43,950 bases of DNA from a virus. The notes under the pieces were generated by a model. It made no database searches and was not told where the DNA came from. It saw only the letters and a program-made list of their open reading frames with translations. The DNA lies in the IMG/VR virus record IMGVR_UViG_3300021185_000148, positions 1 to 43,950 of that record. One strand, 5' to 3'. Positions 17,328 to 25,548 of this stretch are shown here, piece after piece. Position numbers and translations under genes: made by a program. The number at the start of each line of letters is the position of its first letter. The stretch's first letter is position 1.

Positions 17328-18605
17328 ATGAGAAACGAAGAACTAATGCAAAAATGGGGCCCAGTGCTTGAGCATGAAGCACTTCCTGGCATTCAAGACA
17401 AGCATCGTCAAGCTGTTACAGCCACTTTGCTTGAAAACACAGAGACTGCCTTGAAAGAGGGTCAGTCATATTCACCTAATACACTTCTTTCTGAAGCTGA
17501 ATTAGGACCCGTCAACAACGTTGGCCAAATGGACAAGTATGATCCCGTACTAATTTCTTTAGTACGCCGTGCGATGCCTAATTTGGTAGCATACGATATT
17601 GCAGGCGTACAGCCTATGACTGGACCAACTGGTCTGATCTTTGCAATGCGTAGCAACTACGTAGATGGCGCAAACAACGAAGTCAAATCTGAAGCGTTCT
17701 ATAACGAAGCAGACACAGACTTCTCTGGTACTGGTACTCACGCTAACGCATTGGGTGCAGGATCAGAAACATCAGGTACTGGTATGACTACTAATGCCGC
17801 TGAAGAACTAGGCACTACTGCTGGATCTTTCGCTGAGATGTCATTCCAAATCGACAAAGTTTCTGTTGAAGCTAAGTCACGTGCCTTGAAAGCAGAGTAC
17901 ACAACTGAACTCGCTCAGGATCTAAAAGCTATCCATGGTTTGGATGCTGAAACTGAGTTGGCTAACATGTTGTCTGCCGAGCTTCTAGCTGAGATCAACC
18001 GTGAAGTGATCCGTACTGTATACAGCAACGCTGTTGCAGGTTCTGCGGGTACTGCTTCTGCCGGTACTTTCGACTTAGATGTCGATGCTAACGGTCGTTG
18101 GTCAGTAGAGAAGTTCAAAGGTCTTATGTTCCAAATCGAAACAGAAGCTAACGCAATTGCGAAAGCTACTCGTAGAGGGAAAGGTAACATTATCCTTTGT
18201 TCATCAGATGTAGCATCTGCTCTACAAATGGCTGGTGTACTAGACTACGCTCCAGCGTTGAACTCTAACAACCTACAGCCTGACGATACTGGTAACACTT
18301 TCGTCGGTGTTCTGAATGGTCGTTTCCGTGTATATGTTGATCCATATGCAGGCGCAAACTACATGGTTGTTGGCTACAAAGGCTCAAGTGCATTTGATGC
18401 CGGTCTGTTCTATTGCCCATACGTTCCATTGCAAATGGTTCGTGCAGTTGGTGAGAACAGCTTCCAGTCAAAAATTGGTTTCAAGACTCGTTACGGAATG
18501 GTTGCAAACCCATTCGCACGTGGCGCAACTCAAACAAACCAAGGCGCACTGGCTGCTAACACTAACGTCTACTACAGACGTACAGCAGTAACCAACCTTC
18601 TATAA
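17328..18605 (+). CDS. 23: gp23-like major capsid protein
   Basis: 425 residues (T4 521, marine T4-likes mostly shorter). HK97-fold capsid protein with the family signatures LISLVRRAMPNLVAYDIAGVQPMTGPTGLIFAMRS, ELAQDLKAIHGLDAETELANMLS and the C-terminal YCPYVPLQMVRAVGENSFQSKIGFKTRYGM. The likely gp21 cleavage site is Leu54-Ser55-Glu56 before Ala57, in the sequence context LLSE-AELG that corresponds to the T4 processing site. A strong late promoter lies upstream, a UUCG-loop terminator downstream. Confidence 0.97.
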   Translation: MRNEELMQKWGPVLEHEALPGIQDKHRQAVTATLLENTETALKEGQSYSPNTLLSEAELGPVNNVGQMDKYDPVLISLVRRAMPNLVAYDIAGVQPMTGPTGLIFAMRSNYVDGANNEVKSEAFYNEADTDFSGTGTHANALGAGSETSGTGMTTNAAEELGTTAGSFAEMSFQIDKVSVEAKSRALKAEYTTELAQDLKAIHGLDAETELANMLSAELLAEINREVIRTVYSNAVAGSAGTASAGTFDLDVDANGRWSVEKFKGLMFQIETEANAIAKATRRGKGNIILCSSDVASALQMAGVLDYAPALNSNNLQPDDTGNTFVGVLNGRFRVYVDPYAGANYMVVGYKGSSAFDAGLFYCPYVPLQMVRAVGENSFQSKIGFKTRYGMVANPFARGATQTNQGALAANTNVYYRRTAVTNLL

Positions 18606-18610
18606 TAAGA

Positions 18611-18640
18611 AGTCAGAGACTAGCGGGAAGCTAGTTGACT
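18611..18640 (+). other. Bulged stem-loop in the gp23 3' untranslated region
   Basis: AGTCA (18611-18615) pairs with TGACT (18636-18640) and ACTAGC (18619-18624) with GCTAGT (18630-18635) over a GGGAA loop, with a three-base bulge on one side. It precedes the terminator and may protect the capsid mRNA. Confidence 0.6.
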
Positions 18641-18649
18641 GAACAGATT

Positions 18650-18675
18650 AGGGAGCCTTCGGGCTCCCTTTTTTT
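18650..18675 (+). terminator. Strong intrinsic terminator after gp23
   Basis: AGGGAGCC and GGCTCCCT form a perfect 8-bp stem closed by a TTCG tetraloop and followed by seven T residues. It would end the gp23 transcript just before the next late promoter. Confidence 0.95.
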
Positions 18676-18680
18676 GTGCG

Positions 18681-18688
18681 TATAAATA
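18681..18688 (+). promoter_or_regulatory. Late promoter TATAAATA after gp23
   Basis: Perfect late core placed six bases after the gp23 terminator T-run and ending 33 nt before the next gene. It re-initiates late transcription for the tube-fold protein gene. Confidence 0.88.
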
Positions 18689-18721
18689 GTAACAGAGCCA
18701 AATTACTTCTATGAGGGTAAT

Positions 18722-19216
18722 ATGAAGTTACAAAATTTTCTAAATCCAGTTGAGTTTCGCTTTCAACTAAAGCGTATGCCCAACACACAGTTCTTTGTTC
18801 AGAACGTTACTATACCAGACATTTCATCTGGCGTAACTGAACAGATGACACCATTCAAGACTGTATATCGTCCAGGCGATAAAGTGCAGTTTGGTGATCT
18901 CACGATGCAAATCGCTATAGATGAAAATCTTGGTGCGTACTTAGATGCGTGGAACTGGCTGATCAGTCTAACAAAACCTGAGGGCTTTGAACAATACGCA
19001 GATTTGATCAGCGATGGTGGCGACGGAGTATACTCTGATGCTACACTTACACTACTAACTAACGGTAAGAACCCTAACGTAGAGTTCACCTTTATCGATA
19101 TGTTCCCGACCAGCGTTGGCGGTTTGCCACTTGATATAACTAATAGTGTGCCTACTGTACCAACAACAGATATTACTTTTAGATACTCATCGTACACCAT
19201 CAAAGTTCTATCTTGA
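18722..19216 (+). CDS. Tail tube-fold virion protein at the gp3 position
   Basis: 164 residues. It has a tail-tube-like pattern: N-terminal MKLQNFLNPVEFRFQLKRMPNTQFFVQNVTIPDIS, a FKTVYRPGDKVQFGDLTMQIAIDENLGAYLDAWNWLI central part, and a closing FIDMFPTSVGGLPLDITNS segment that parallels GLFPTSVAAITMDWNTTD of gp19. In cyanophage T4-likes the gene between gp23 and uvsY is annotated as gp3, the tail completion and sheath stabiliser protein. By synteny this is the best guess, though a second tube-family or tube initiator protein (gp48/gp54 type) is an alternative. Confidence 0.65.
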   Translation: MKLQNFLNPVEFRFQLKRMPNTQFFVQNVTIPDISSGVTEQMTPFKTVYRPGDKVQFGDLTMQIAIDENLGAYLDAWNWLISLTKPEGFEQYADLISDGGDGVYSDATLTLLTNGKNPNVEFTFIDMFPTSVGGLPLDITNSVPTVPTTDITFRYSSYTIKVLS

Positions 19217-19241
19217 CTTTTGGCTTCTAGCCAGTTATAAT
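19213..19241 (+). promoter_or_regulatory. Sigma70-type promoter before uvsY
   Basis: TTGACT, 17 bp, TATAAT (11 of 12 consensus positions). It overlaps the stop codon of the preceding gene and lies 35 nt before uvsY. The spacer contains a small dyad, TGGCT and AGCCA. Confidence 0.8.
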
Positions 19242-19276
19242 GTATAAGCATGTATTTTTTGACCGTGAGGAATTGA

Positions 19277-19714
19277 ATGAATATAGAAGACATCTACACA
19301 ATGTGGGCTGAAGATAGTGAAATCGATCAGACCAACGTATCTAACGAAAGCGCAAAGATACCTAAACTACACAACAAGTACTTCAAGCACTACGTAGACG
19401 AGGGTCTACGCTTGAAGAAACTCAAAGCAGACTATAAAGAGTTATGTAAACTCAAGGGTCAGTACTATCGTGGTGAACTAGATATCACTGAACTGAACTC
19501 TTTAGGCTGGGAAGTACAACCTCTCAAGATACTCAGACAAGACATTGCCGCATATGTCGAAGCAGATAAAGATGTTATACATCTATCGCTACGCATTGGC
19601 TTTGCTGAAGAGAAGGTATCATATCTTGAGTCTATCATAAAAATGATCAGTAACAGAGGCTTTCAGTTGAAGACTATTGTTGACTGGGAGAGATTTAGAA
19701 CAGGCGCTATGTAA
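19277..19714 (+). CDS. uvsY: UvsY-like recombination mediator
   Basis: 145 residues (T4 UvsY 137). The C-terminal SNRGFQLKTIVDWERFRTG matches the T4 pattern SRGFAIKHIQDMRAFEAG, and the middle part (ADKDVIHLSLRIGFAEEKVSYLESIIKMI) aligns with the T4 ADKDVLKVDTSLQYW region. UvsY loads UvsX recombinase onto gp32-coated single-stranded DNA. It is the first gene of the recombination block and has its own promoter. Confidence 0.9.
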   Translation: MNIEDIYTMWAEDSEIDQTNVSNESAKIPKLHNKYFKHYVDEGLRLKKLKADYKELCKLKGQYYRGELDITELNSLGWEVQPLKILRQDIAAYVEADKDVIHLSLRIGFAEEKVSYLESIIKMISNRGFQLKTIVDWERFRTGAM

Positions 19715-20034
19715 TGGAACAATCAGATCCACTCATGGGCTTACTCGCATTATTTCTAGTGATTGGAGTACCTGCTCTAATTTTTTGGCGCTTGGGTTGG
19801 TTTGAACATCAGAAAGAGAAGACAGACTTTGGCTTTGATAAGCCTGAAAATATGCGTAGTTGGGAAGGTCTGTTGTATGTAATGTGGAACTGGAAAGCAT
19901 ACACAGCAAAAGTTATATGGATAGTAGGTACAATACTTGTGTGGTATGAATCAGATTTGGGTGATGCACTCACTTGGTTCATAGCAGTAGGTATTTTGAT
20001 TTTGATTGGCAGATTTTGGGAATTATTTAGATGA
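19714..20034 (+). CDS. Small membrane protein between uvsY and uvsW
   Basis: 106 residues starting by TAATG overlap with uvsY. Three hydrophobic segments are visible: LLALFLVIGVPALIFWRLG (about 10-28), a middle helix around AKVIWIVGTILVWY (about 65-80) and LTWFIAVGILILIGRFW (about 88-104). The part between the first two is polar. No known family is recognised. A location in the host inner membrane is predicted; its placement inside a recombination operon is curious. Confidence 0.75.
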   Translation: MEQSDPLMGLLALFLVIGVPALIFWRLGWFEHQKEKTDFGFDKPENMRSWEGLLYVMWNWKAYTAKVIWIVGTILVWYESDLGDALTWFIAVGILILIGRFWELFR

Positions 20035-21482
20035 CAGTGCAGATTGAAAAGGTCGATGAGATCAACATACGCATACACGCAGAACCATCGACTAAGATGG
20101 AGTTGAGTGAGTATTTTGAATTCTACGTACCTGGTTATAAGTTCATGCCAGCATATCGTAACCGTATGTGGGACGGTAAGATCAGACTATTCAATAGTAT
20201 GACTGGTATGGTATACGCAGGTCTTACAAGATATGTCGAGAAGTTTTGTTACGACAGAGGCTACACAGTAGAACATATCAATGATGTGTACGAGGCGCAA
20301 GAAGTAAACGATGACGCAGGCTATCAACTTGCTAAAGAGTTTGACAGTTCTTTTCCTCCAAGAGACTATCAGAACAACGCTATCGTTCGTGGTCTAAAGT
20401 ACAATCGTGCATTGTTTCTTTCACCTACAGCGTCTGGTAAGTCTTATATCATCTATACACTAGCAAGATATCACGTAGAACAAGGACGTAAAGTTCTTAT
20501 CATTGTGCCGACTACATCTCTTGTGTTACAGATGTCTACTGATTTTGTAGAGTATAACAAGAACAGAGAACTAGACATACACAAGATCACTGGCGGCGTG
20601 GATAAGAACGTAGAAGCAGACTATACAGTCACAACTTGGCAGTCTATCTACAAACAGCGTAAAGACTGGTTCGACAAGTTTGATGTGGTCATGGGTGACG
20701 AAGCACACTTATTCAAAGCAAAGTCTCTCACTAAGATACTAGAGAAAACTCCGAACGTCAAGTATAGATTTGGCTTCACTGGTACACTAGATGACTCACA
20801 GACTCATAAGCTGGTACTTGAAGGACTGTTCGGTAAAGTGTATAAAGTTACAGAGACTAAGAAACTGATCGAGGAGCAAACACTAGCCGACTTCAACATC
20901 AAAGCAATCATATTGGAATACCAGCAAGAAATAAGACAGATAAATAAGAATAAGTCATATCAAGAAGAAATTGATTGGATAGTAAAGAGTGAAGCACGTA
21001 ATAAGTTTATTAGAAATTTGGCTTGGTCACTTGAGGGTAACACTCTCATACTGTTTCAGTTTGTTGAGAAGCATGGTAAGATATTGCATCCAATGTTACA
21101 GAATGAGAATAAAGCCGTACACTTTATCCACGGAGCAATTAGTGGGGAGGAACGTGAGGCAGTTAGACATTTGGTTGAGTCAGGGACTGACAATATTATT
21201 CTCGCTAGTTATGGTACCTTTAGTACTGGTGTCAATATCAAGCGTTTGGATAACATTATCTTTGCAAGCCCGAGTAAATCGAAAATCAGAAATCTCCAAT
21301 CGATAGGTAGAGTTCTGAGAAAAGGCAACGGCAAAGATAAAGCAACTCTATACGACATAGTAGACAACTTACAGTGGAAGCAGAAAGAAAACTTCGCTGT
21401 GAAGCATTTCAAAGAACGTGTGAAAATTTATAGTGATGAAGAGTTTGAATTCAGAATCTACAACGTTGACATAAAGGGATAA
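20031..21482 (+). CDS. uvsW: UvsW-like superfamily 2 helicase
   Basis: 483 residues (T4 UvsW 502). The N-terminal domain (MTVQIEKVDEINIRIHAEPSTKMELSEYF... and MWDGKIRLFN) is the DNA-binding domain typical of UvsW. Walker A is SPTASGKS (Lys137), the DEAH box is Asp223-His226, motif III is FTGTLDD, and motif VI is LQSIGRVLRKG. It unwinds R-loops and branch-migrates recombination intermediates, helping the switch from origin to recombination-dependent replication. ATGA overlap with the upstream gene. Confidence 0.96.
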   Translation: MTVQIEKVDEINIRIHAEPSTKMELSEYFEFYVPGYKFMPAYRNRMWDGKIRLFNSMTGMVYAGLTRYVEKFCYDRGYTVEHINDVYEAQEVNDDAGYQLAKEFDSSFPPRDYQNNAIVRGLKYNRALFLSPTASGKSYIIYTLARYHVEQGRKVLIIVPTTSLVLQMSTDFVEYNKNRELDIHKITGGVDKNVEADYTVTTWQSIYKQRKDWFDKFDVVMGDEAHLFKAKSLTKILEKTPNVKYRFGFTGTLDDSQTHKLVLEGLFGKVYKVTETKKLIEEQTLADFNIKAIILEYQQEIRQINKNKSYQEEIDWIVKSEARNKFIRNLAWSLEGNTLILFQFVEKHGKILHPMLQNENKAVHFIHGAISGEEREAVRHLVESGTDNIILASYGTFSTGVNIKRLDNIIFASPSKSKIRNLQSIGRVLRKGNGKDKATLYDIVDNLQWKQKENFAVKHFKERVKIYSDEEFEFRIYNVDIKG

Positions 21483-21485
21483 CAA

Positions 21486-21863
21486 ATGACTGAATACGTA
21501 ACGATAAAATTATCATCAGGTCAGGATATCATTGGCGTTGTCGAGGCTGGCAACGTTGAAACTGGCGAAAATGTTCTAGTAAATAACCCCATCCAAGTTG
21601 TAGTAGATCCGCATCAAGGATTGTACGCTAAGTCTTACTTGCTCTTCTCCGAAGAGACTTCGTGCGTCTTCGCTAAAAAAGATATCATACACATGTCTAA
21701 AGCCAGTACGAAAGCCACTCAATACTATGATGATTTTGTTGTGAGAATAACTACCGGATACCAGACTGAAGATGCTGACTACTCTATGTCAGATGATGAC
21801 AATGATGACCTCGAAGATATGTTTACAACCATGCTTGAAGCTAAGTCATCTATAAAACATTAG
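21486..21863 (+). CDS. Sm-like (LSM-fold) small protein downstream of uvsW
   Basis: 125 residues. The first 75 residues (TEYVTIKLSSGQDIIGVVEAG, NVLVNNPIQVVV, YAKSYLLFSEETSCVFAKKDIIHM) have the strand pattern of Sm-like barrels, with the S-G-Q-D-I-I-G-x-V motif found in small proteins next to uvsW in marine T4-likes. The C-terminal 40 residues are acidic with an SDDDNDDLED run. RNA or ssDNA binding is a plausible role but unproven. It is probably cotranscribed with uvsW. Confidence 0.6.
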   Translation: MTEYVTIKLSSGQDIIGVVEAGNVETGENVLVNNPIQVVVDPHQGLYAKSYLLFSEETSCVFAKKDIIHMSKASTKATQYYDDFVVRITTGYQTEDADYSMSDDDNDDLEDMFTTMLEAKSSIKH

Positions 21864-21940
21864 TCTTATCTCAAAGGCGTTAAAGAGATTATACACATGG
21901 TCTCACCGTTTGTCAATACATAAATGAAAAAAACTTTTAC

Positions 21941-21969
21941 TTGACAGGCAGTCGTGTTTGTGATATTAT
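21941..21969 (+). promoter_or_regulatory. Sigma70-type promoter before gp55
   Basis: TTGACA, 17 bp, TATTAT, with an extended -10 TG. It is 39 nt upstream of gp55, in the 145-nt gap after the Sm-like gene. It shares the first seven bases and a 14-base -10 region with the promoter inside dexA. Confidence 0.88.
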
Positions 21970-22008
21970 ATAGACTATTGTATAACTTTATTATACGGAG
22001 AACTATAA

Positions 22009-22581
22009 ATGAAAAAAAGAGCCTCTAAAAATTACGTAAACAACGCAGAGTTTCTGGAAGCGATTATCAACTACAAGAAGCTATGCGAAGAAGCAGAGGC
22101 TTCAGGTGATCCAAATCCTCAGATACCGAACTACATCGGTGAGTGTATCTATCAGATTTCGAACAGATTATCTACTAAGCCAAACTTCTCAGGTTACACC
22201 TACAGAGAAGAGATGGTAAGTGATGGCCTAGAGAACGCTATCCAAGCACTAGGCAACTTTGATCCAACAAAATCTAAGAACCCCTTTGCATATTTCACAC
22301 AAATAATCTGGTATGCCTTTCTCAGACGTATTGACAAAGAGAAGAAACAAGTGTATATTAGACATAAGGTGACAGAAAACTCTATGCTCACAGGCACACT
22401 AGTAGACAAAGATGGTGATGCTGAGGGCGATGCTAACTATGTCGACCTGAACAATGACTACATGACTGACTTCGTTGCTAACTATGAGAAGCGCATGGAG
22501 TCTAAGAAGAAGCAGACTACCAAGGCACGAAAGGGTCTTGAGAAGTTTATCGATGAGGATAAAAAAGAGGAAAAAGAATGA
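22009..22581 (+). CDS. 55: gp55-like late-transcription sigma factor
   Basis: 190 residues (T4 185). The N-terminus NYVNNAEFLEAIINYKKL matches T4 YNYVNNKELLQAIIDWK; the segments NRLSTKPNFSGYTYREEMVSDGLENAIQALGNFDPTKSKNPFAYFTQIIWYAFLRRIDKEKK correspond to the T4 sigma2-like core. The C-terminus is Lys/Glu-rich and should carry the clamp-binding region. With host RNA polymerase and gp45 it reads the TATAAATA promoters found in this window. It is expressed from a sigma70-type promoter, as needed for a switch gene. Confidence 0.94.
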   Translation: MKKRASKNYVNNAEFLEAIINYKKLCEEAEASGDPNPQIPNYIGECIYQISNRLSTKPNFSGYTYREEMVSDGLENAIQALGNFDPTKSKNPFAYFTQIIWYAFLRRIDKEKKQVYIRHKVTENSMLTGTLVDKDGDAEGDANYVDLNNDYMTDFVANYEKRMESKKKQTTKARKGLEKFIDEDKKEEKE

Positions 22582-23645
22582 AGATAGCGATACTCAACGA
22601 CACACACTGGGGCGCTCGTAACGACAACGCCGCCATTGCAGAGCATATGCATATGTTCTATCGTGAGGTATTCTTCCCCTATCTACGTGAAAACGGTATC
22701 AAGACGATCTTTCACTTAGGAGATTTGACAGATAGACGTAAGTATATCAATTTTGTTACAGCGAAGAACTTAGAAGAAAACTTCATGAAGGTGTGTGCAG
22801 AAGAAGATATCCAGCTTTATATCGTTGCTGGTAATCATGACACATACTTCAAGAATACTAACTCAGTGAACAGCCTACGACAATTGTATGGCACGTCTAA
22901 CTACGAGAACTTACATCTATACTGGGAAGAGCCAGTAGAACTCGACATGGACGGGTGTAAGGTTATGTTAGCACCATGGATGTGTGCAGATAACTACGAT
23001 AAGAGCATGAAGGCTTTTGCTGATACTAAAGCGCAAGTACTCATGGGTCACTTTGAGATCGTAGGTTATGAGATGGATAAAGGTCATATATGTGAGACTG
23101 GACTAGATCGTAACATCTTCCAAAAGTTTGACTCAGTATACTCTGGTCACTTTCATCAGCCATCTAAGCTAGGTAACATCACTTATCTAGGCGCTCAATA
23201 TGAGATGACTTGGTCTGATCACGAACAGAAACGTGGCTTTAGTGTATTCGATACTGAGACACGCACTATGGAGCATGTACGCAACCCGTACAGTCTATTC
23301 CATAAGATTATGTACAATGATGCTGACATGACTATAGAAGATGTTGCAAATTTAGACACTTCGCTCTTGACAAACACCTTCATAAAAGTTATAGTATCTA
23401 ATAAGGAGAATCCATACATCTTCGATTTGTTCCTTGATAGGCTACAATCTGCTAACCCTGCCGACATCAAAGTTGTTGATGATCATCAGAACTTAGACCT
23501 TGTAGACGAATCAGAACTGATTGATGAGGCTCAGGACACGATGACCATATTGCGTCAGTATCTTGAGAATTTGGAAGTGAAGGGTGACAAGATGAAACTA
23601 GAGAAATTTCTAGGTGATTTATATAGTGAGGCTATCAATCTATGA
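22578..23645 (+). CDS. 47: gp47-like recombination nuclease subunit (Mre11 type)
   Basis: 355 residues (T4 339). The calcineurin-like phosphoesterase motifs are intact: NDTHWG near residue 7, HLGDLTDRRK, VAGNHDTYFK, MGHFE and SGHFHQPSK. It pairs with gp46 as the nuclease of the SbcCD/Mre11-Rad50 family that resects DNA ends for recombination. ATGA overlaps with gp55 and gp46 make this a tight operon. A sigma70-type promoter lies in its 3' third. Confidence 0.96.
   Translation: MKIAILNDTHWGARNDNAAIAEHMHMFYREVFFPYLRENGIKTIFHLGDLTDRRKYINFVTAKNLEENFMKVCAEEDIQLYIVAGNHDTYFKNTNSVNSLRQLYGTSNYENLHLYWEEPVELDMDGCKVMLAPWMCADNYDKSMKAFADTKAQVLMGHFEIVGYEMDKGHICETGLDRNIFQKFDSVYSGHFHQPSKLGNITYLGAQYEMTWSDHEQKRGFSVFDTETRTMEHVRNPYSLFHKIMYNDADMTIEDVANLDTSLLTNTFIKVIVSNKENPYIFDLFLDRLQSANPADIKVVDDHQNLDLVDESELIDEAQDTMTILRQYLENLEVKGDKMKLEKFLGDLYSEAINL
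23367..23395 (+). promoter_or_regulatory. Sigma70-type promoter inside gp47
   Basis: TTGACA, 17 bp, TATAGT (11 of 12 matches), inside the gp47 coding sequence about 247 nt before the gp46 start. It could give extra gp46 transcript. Confidence 0.6.
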
Positions 23646-25351
23646 TCTTATTCAAGGCGGTAAGATATAAAAATATATTATCAACAGGCAATTCGTGGAC
23701 AGAAATTATCTTAGATAAGAGTAAGTCTACTCTAATTGTTGGCGACAACGGTGCTGGTAAGTCTACTATGTTAGACGCTATCGCCTTTGCTCTGTATGGC
23801 AAAGCATTCCGTAATATCAAAAAGCCACAGCTATTGAACTCTATCAATCAGAAAGAACTGATGGTAGAACTGGACTTCAACATCTCAGGCAACAAGTATA
23901 CTATCAAGCGTGGTATCAAGCCAAACATCTTTGAGATATGGAAGAACGATCAACTACTCAACCAAGATGCATCTGTGCGTGACTACCAAGCGTACCTAGA
24001 AGAGACTATTCTAAAGATGAACTACAAGTCTTTTGGTCAAGTAGTTGTACTGGGTTCTAGTACGTTTGTACCATTTATGCAACTATCTGCTAAAGACCGA
24101 CGTGAGGTCATAGAAGACCTGCTTGACATTCAAATCTTTACTGTGATGAACACGCTCCTCAAAGAACGTGTCTCAGAGAACAAAGAAGAGATTCAAGAGA
24201 TAAAGTACCAGATCGATCTACTATCTAATAAGATTGAAAGTGCTACAGAGCATAATGAATCTATTCGACAACTGAAAGAGACAGAGGTAACTAAACTCAA
24301 AGACAAGTTGAAAGAACAAATCGAACTCATTGAAGCCGAGCAATCGGCAGTAGATACTCTTATAGAAGAGATCAAAGAGATGGGTGAGACTATTGCTGAC
24401 AAGGCTACAGTCAAGAAGAAGTTACAAGAACTAGAAAAAGTTGAGGGTCAGTTATCAGATAAGTTGAAGAAGCTACGTAAAGATATTGCTTTCTACCAGC
24501 ACAACGATGACTGTCCCACTTGTAAGCAAGGTATCGACCATCATTTCAAAGAGGAGACCATACAAGGCTCTAGCGATAAGATCAACAAGATCGAAGAAGC
24601 GACAGTTGAACTTGATGGTAGATTCACTAAGGTCAATGAACGACTTACTGAGATTGATGAGGTAGAGTCCGTTATATCTGATAAGAACATGCAGATGAGC
24701 GAACACAATGCCACACACCGTGTTGCTATGGGTGTATGTAAGTCCATCAAGAATGAACTAACAGAAGCAGAGAAGTCTGTAGAAGCAATCGACACATCTG
24801 CTATTGAGAAGTTACAGGGCGATCTGTTGACGTATCACAATAGACAGAACCAGTTGTTCGATGACAAAGAGATGATGGGCATTGTATCGTCTATGCTGAA
24901 AGATGGTGGTATCAAGACTCGTATCATCAAGCAGTACGTTCCAGTCATGAATAAACTAATCAATAAATACCTAGCGGCGATGGACTTCTTCGTTCAGTTT
25001 GAACTGGATGAGGGATTCAACGAAACTATCAAGTCCAGATTCCGTGACGTATTCTCTTACTCCTCTTTCTCTGAGGGTGAGAAACTAAGAATTGATCTAG
25101 CCCTTCTGTTCACGTGGCGGGCTGTATCTAAATTGCGTAACTCAGTGTCTACCAATTTGCTATTGATGGATGAGATCATGGACTCATCACTCGACAACGC
25201 AGGTACAGATGAGTTCCTAAAAATAATAAATGAGTTGACAGCCGACTCAAATATCTTTATAATAAGTCACAAAGGCGATCAACTCTATGAGAAGTTTGAC
25301 AACGTAATCAGATTCGAAAAGGTGAAGAACTTTAGTAGAATGGCTTCATAG
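23642..25351 (+). CDS. 46: gp46-like recombination nuclease subunit (Rad50 type)
   Basis: 569 residues (T4 560). N-terminal ABC ATPase with Walker A VGDNGAGKST (Lys40), a Q-loop region around FGQVVVLGSSTF, two coiled-coil arms (about 170-280 and 310-400) and a zinc-hook CPTC (Cys291, Cys294) between them. The C-terminal lobe has the signature FSEGEKLRIDLALLF, Walker B LLLMDEIMDSSLD and the IISHKGD switch. It forms the ATPase of the end-resection complex with gp47. Confidence 0.97.
   Translation: MILFKAVRYKNILSTGNSWTEIILDKSKSTLIVGDNGAGKSTMLDAIAFALYGKAFRNIKKPQLLNSINQKELMVELDFNISGNKYTIKRGIKPNIFEIWKNDQLLNQDASVRDYQAYLEETILKMNYKSFGQVVVLGSSTFVPFMQLSAKDRREVIEDLLDIQIFTVMNTLLKERVSENKEEIQEIKYQIDLLSNKIESATEHNESIRQLKETEVTKLKDKLKEQIELIEAEQSAVDTLIEEIKEMGETIADKATVKKKLQELEKVEGQLSDKLKKLRKDIAFYQHNDDCPTCKQGIDHHFKEETIQGSSDKINKIEEATVELDGRFTKVNERLTEIDEVESVISDKNMQMSEHNATHRVAMGVCKSIKNELTEAEKSVEAIDTSAIEKLQGDLLTYHNRQNQLFDDKEMMGIVSSMLKDGGIKTRIIKQYVPVMNKLINKYLAAMDFFVQFELDEGFNETIKSRFRDVFSYSSFSEGEKLRIDLALLFTWRAVSKLRNSVSTNLLLMDEIMDSSLDNAGTDEFLKIINELTADSNIFIISHKGDQLYEKFDNVIRFEKVKNFSRMAS
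25235..25263 (+). promoter_or_regulatory. Full-consensus sigma70 promoter inside gp46
   Basis: TTGACA, exactly 17 bp, TATAAT: both hexamers perfect, within the last 120 nt of gp46 and 99 nt before the DUF465-like ORF. It should drive the accessory block that follows. Confidence 0.85.
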
Positions 25352-25361
25352 GAGATGACTA

Positions 25362-25538
25362 ATGTTAGAAGACAGACTATCATCACTGAAACGAAAGCAT
25401 CACGAACTTCACACTCGCATAGAGGTTCTTGAAGCAGAGAAGTGTCAGTCTAAGTATGTGACACCTCTCAAGAAAGAGAAATTGAGAATGAAAGATGAAA
25501 TGGTATCCATCGAAAGGAAGATTGCCGCTAACTCATAA
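25362..25538 (+). CDS. 58-residue DUF465/YdcH-like coiled-coil protein
   Basis: The ORF starts with ATG eight nt after a GGAG site and ends 10 nt before the next gene. The product opens MLEDRLSSLKRKHHELHTRI, followed by LEAEK and LKKEKLRMKDEM. The H-x-x-L-x-x-x-I-x-x-LE core and the LKKEKLxxKDE segment match DUF465 (YdcH), a short helical hairpin family common in proteobacteria and phages with unknown function. It lies directly downstream of a full-consensus promoter. Confidence 0.75.
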   Translation: MLEDRLSSLKRKHHELHTRIEVLEAEKCQSKYVTPLKKEKLRMKDEMVSIERKIAANS

Positions 25539-25548
25539 GGTGAATTAT

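Noticed and set aside
25495-25548. Longer start for the cytidylyltransferase
   Set aside because: It lies within the DUF465-like ORF, has no ribosome-binding site, and adds residues before the usual Rossmann start.
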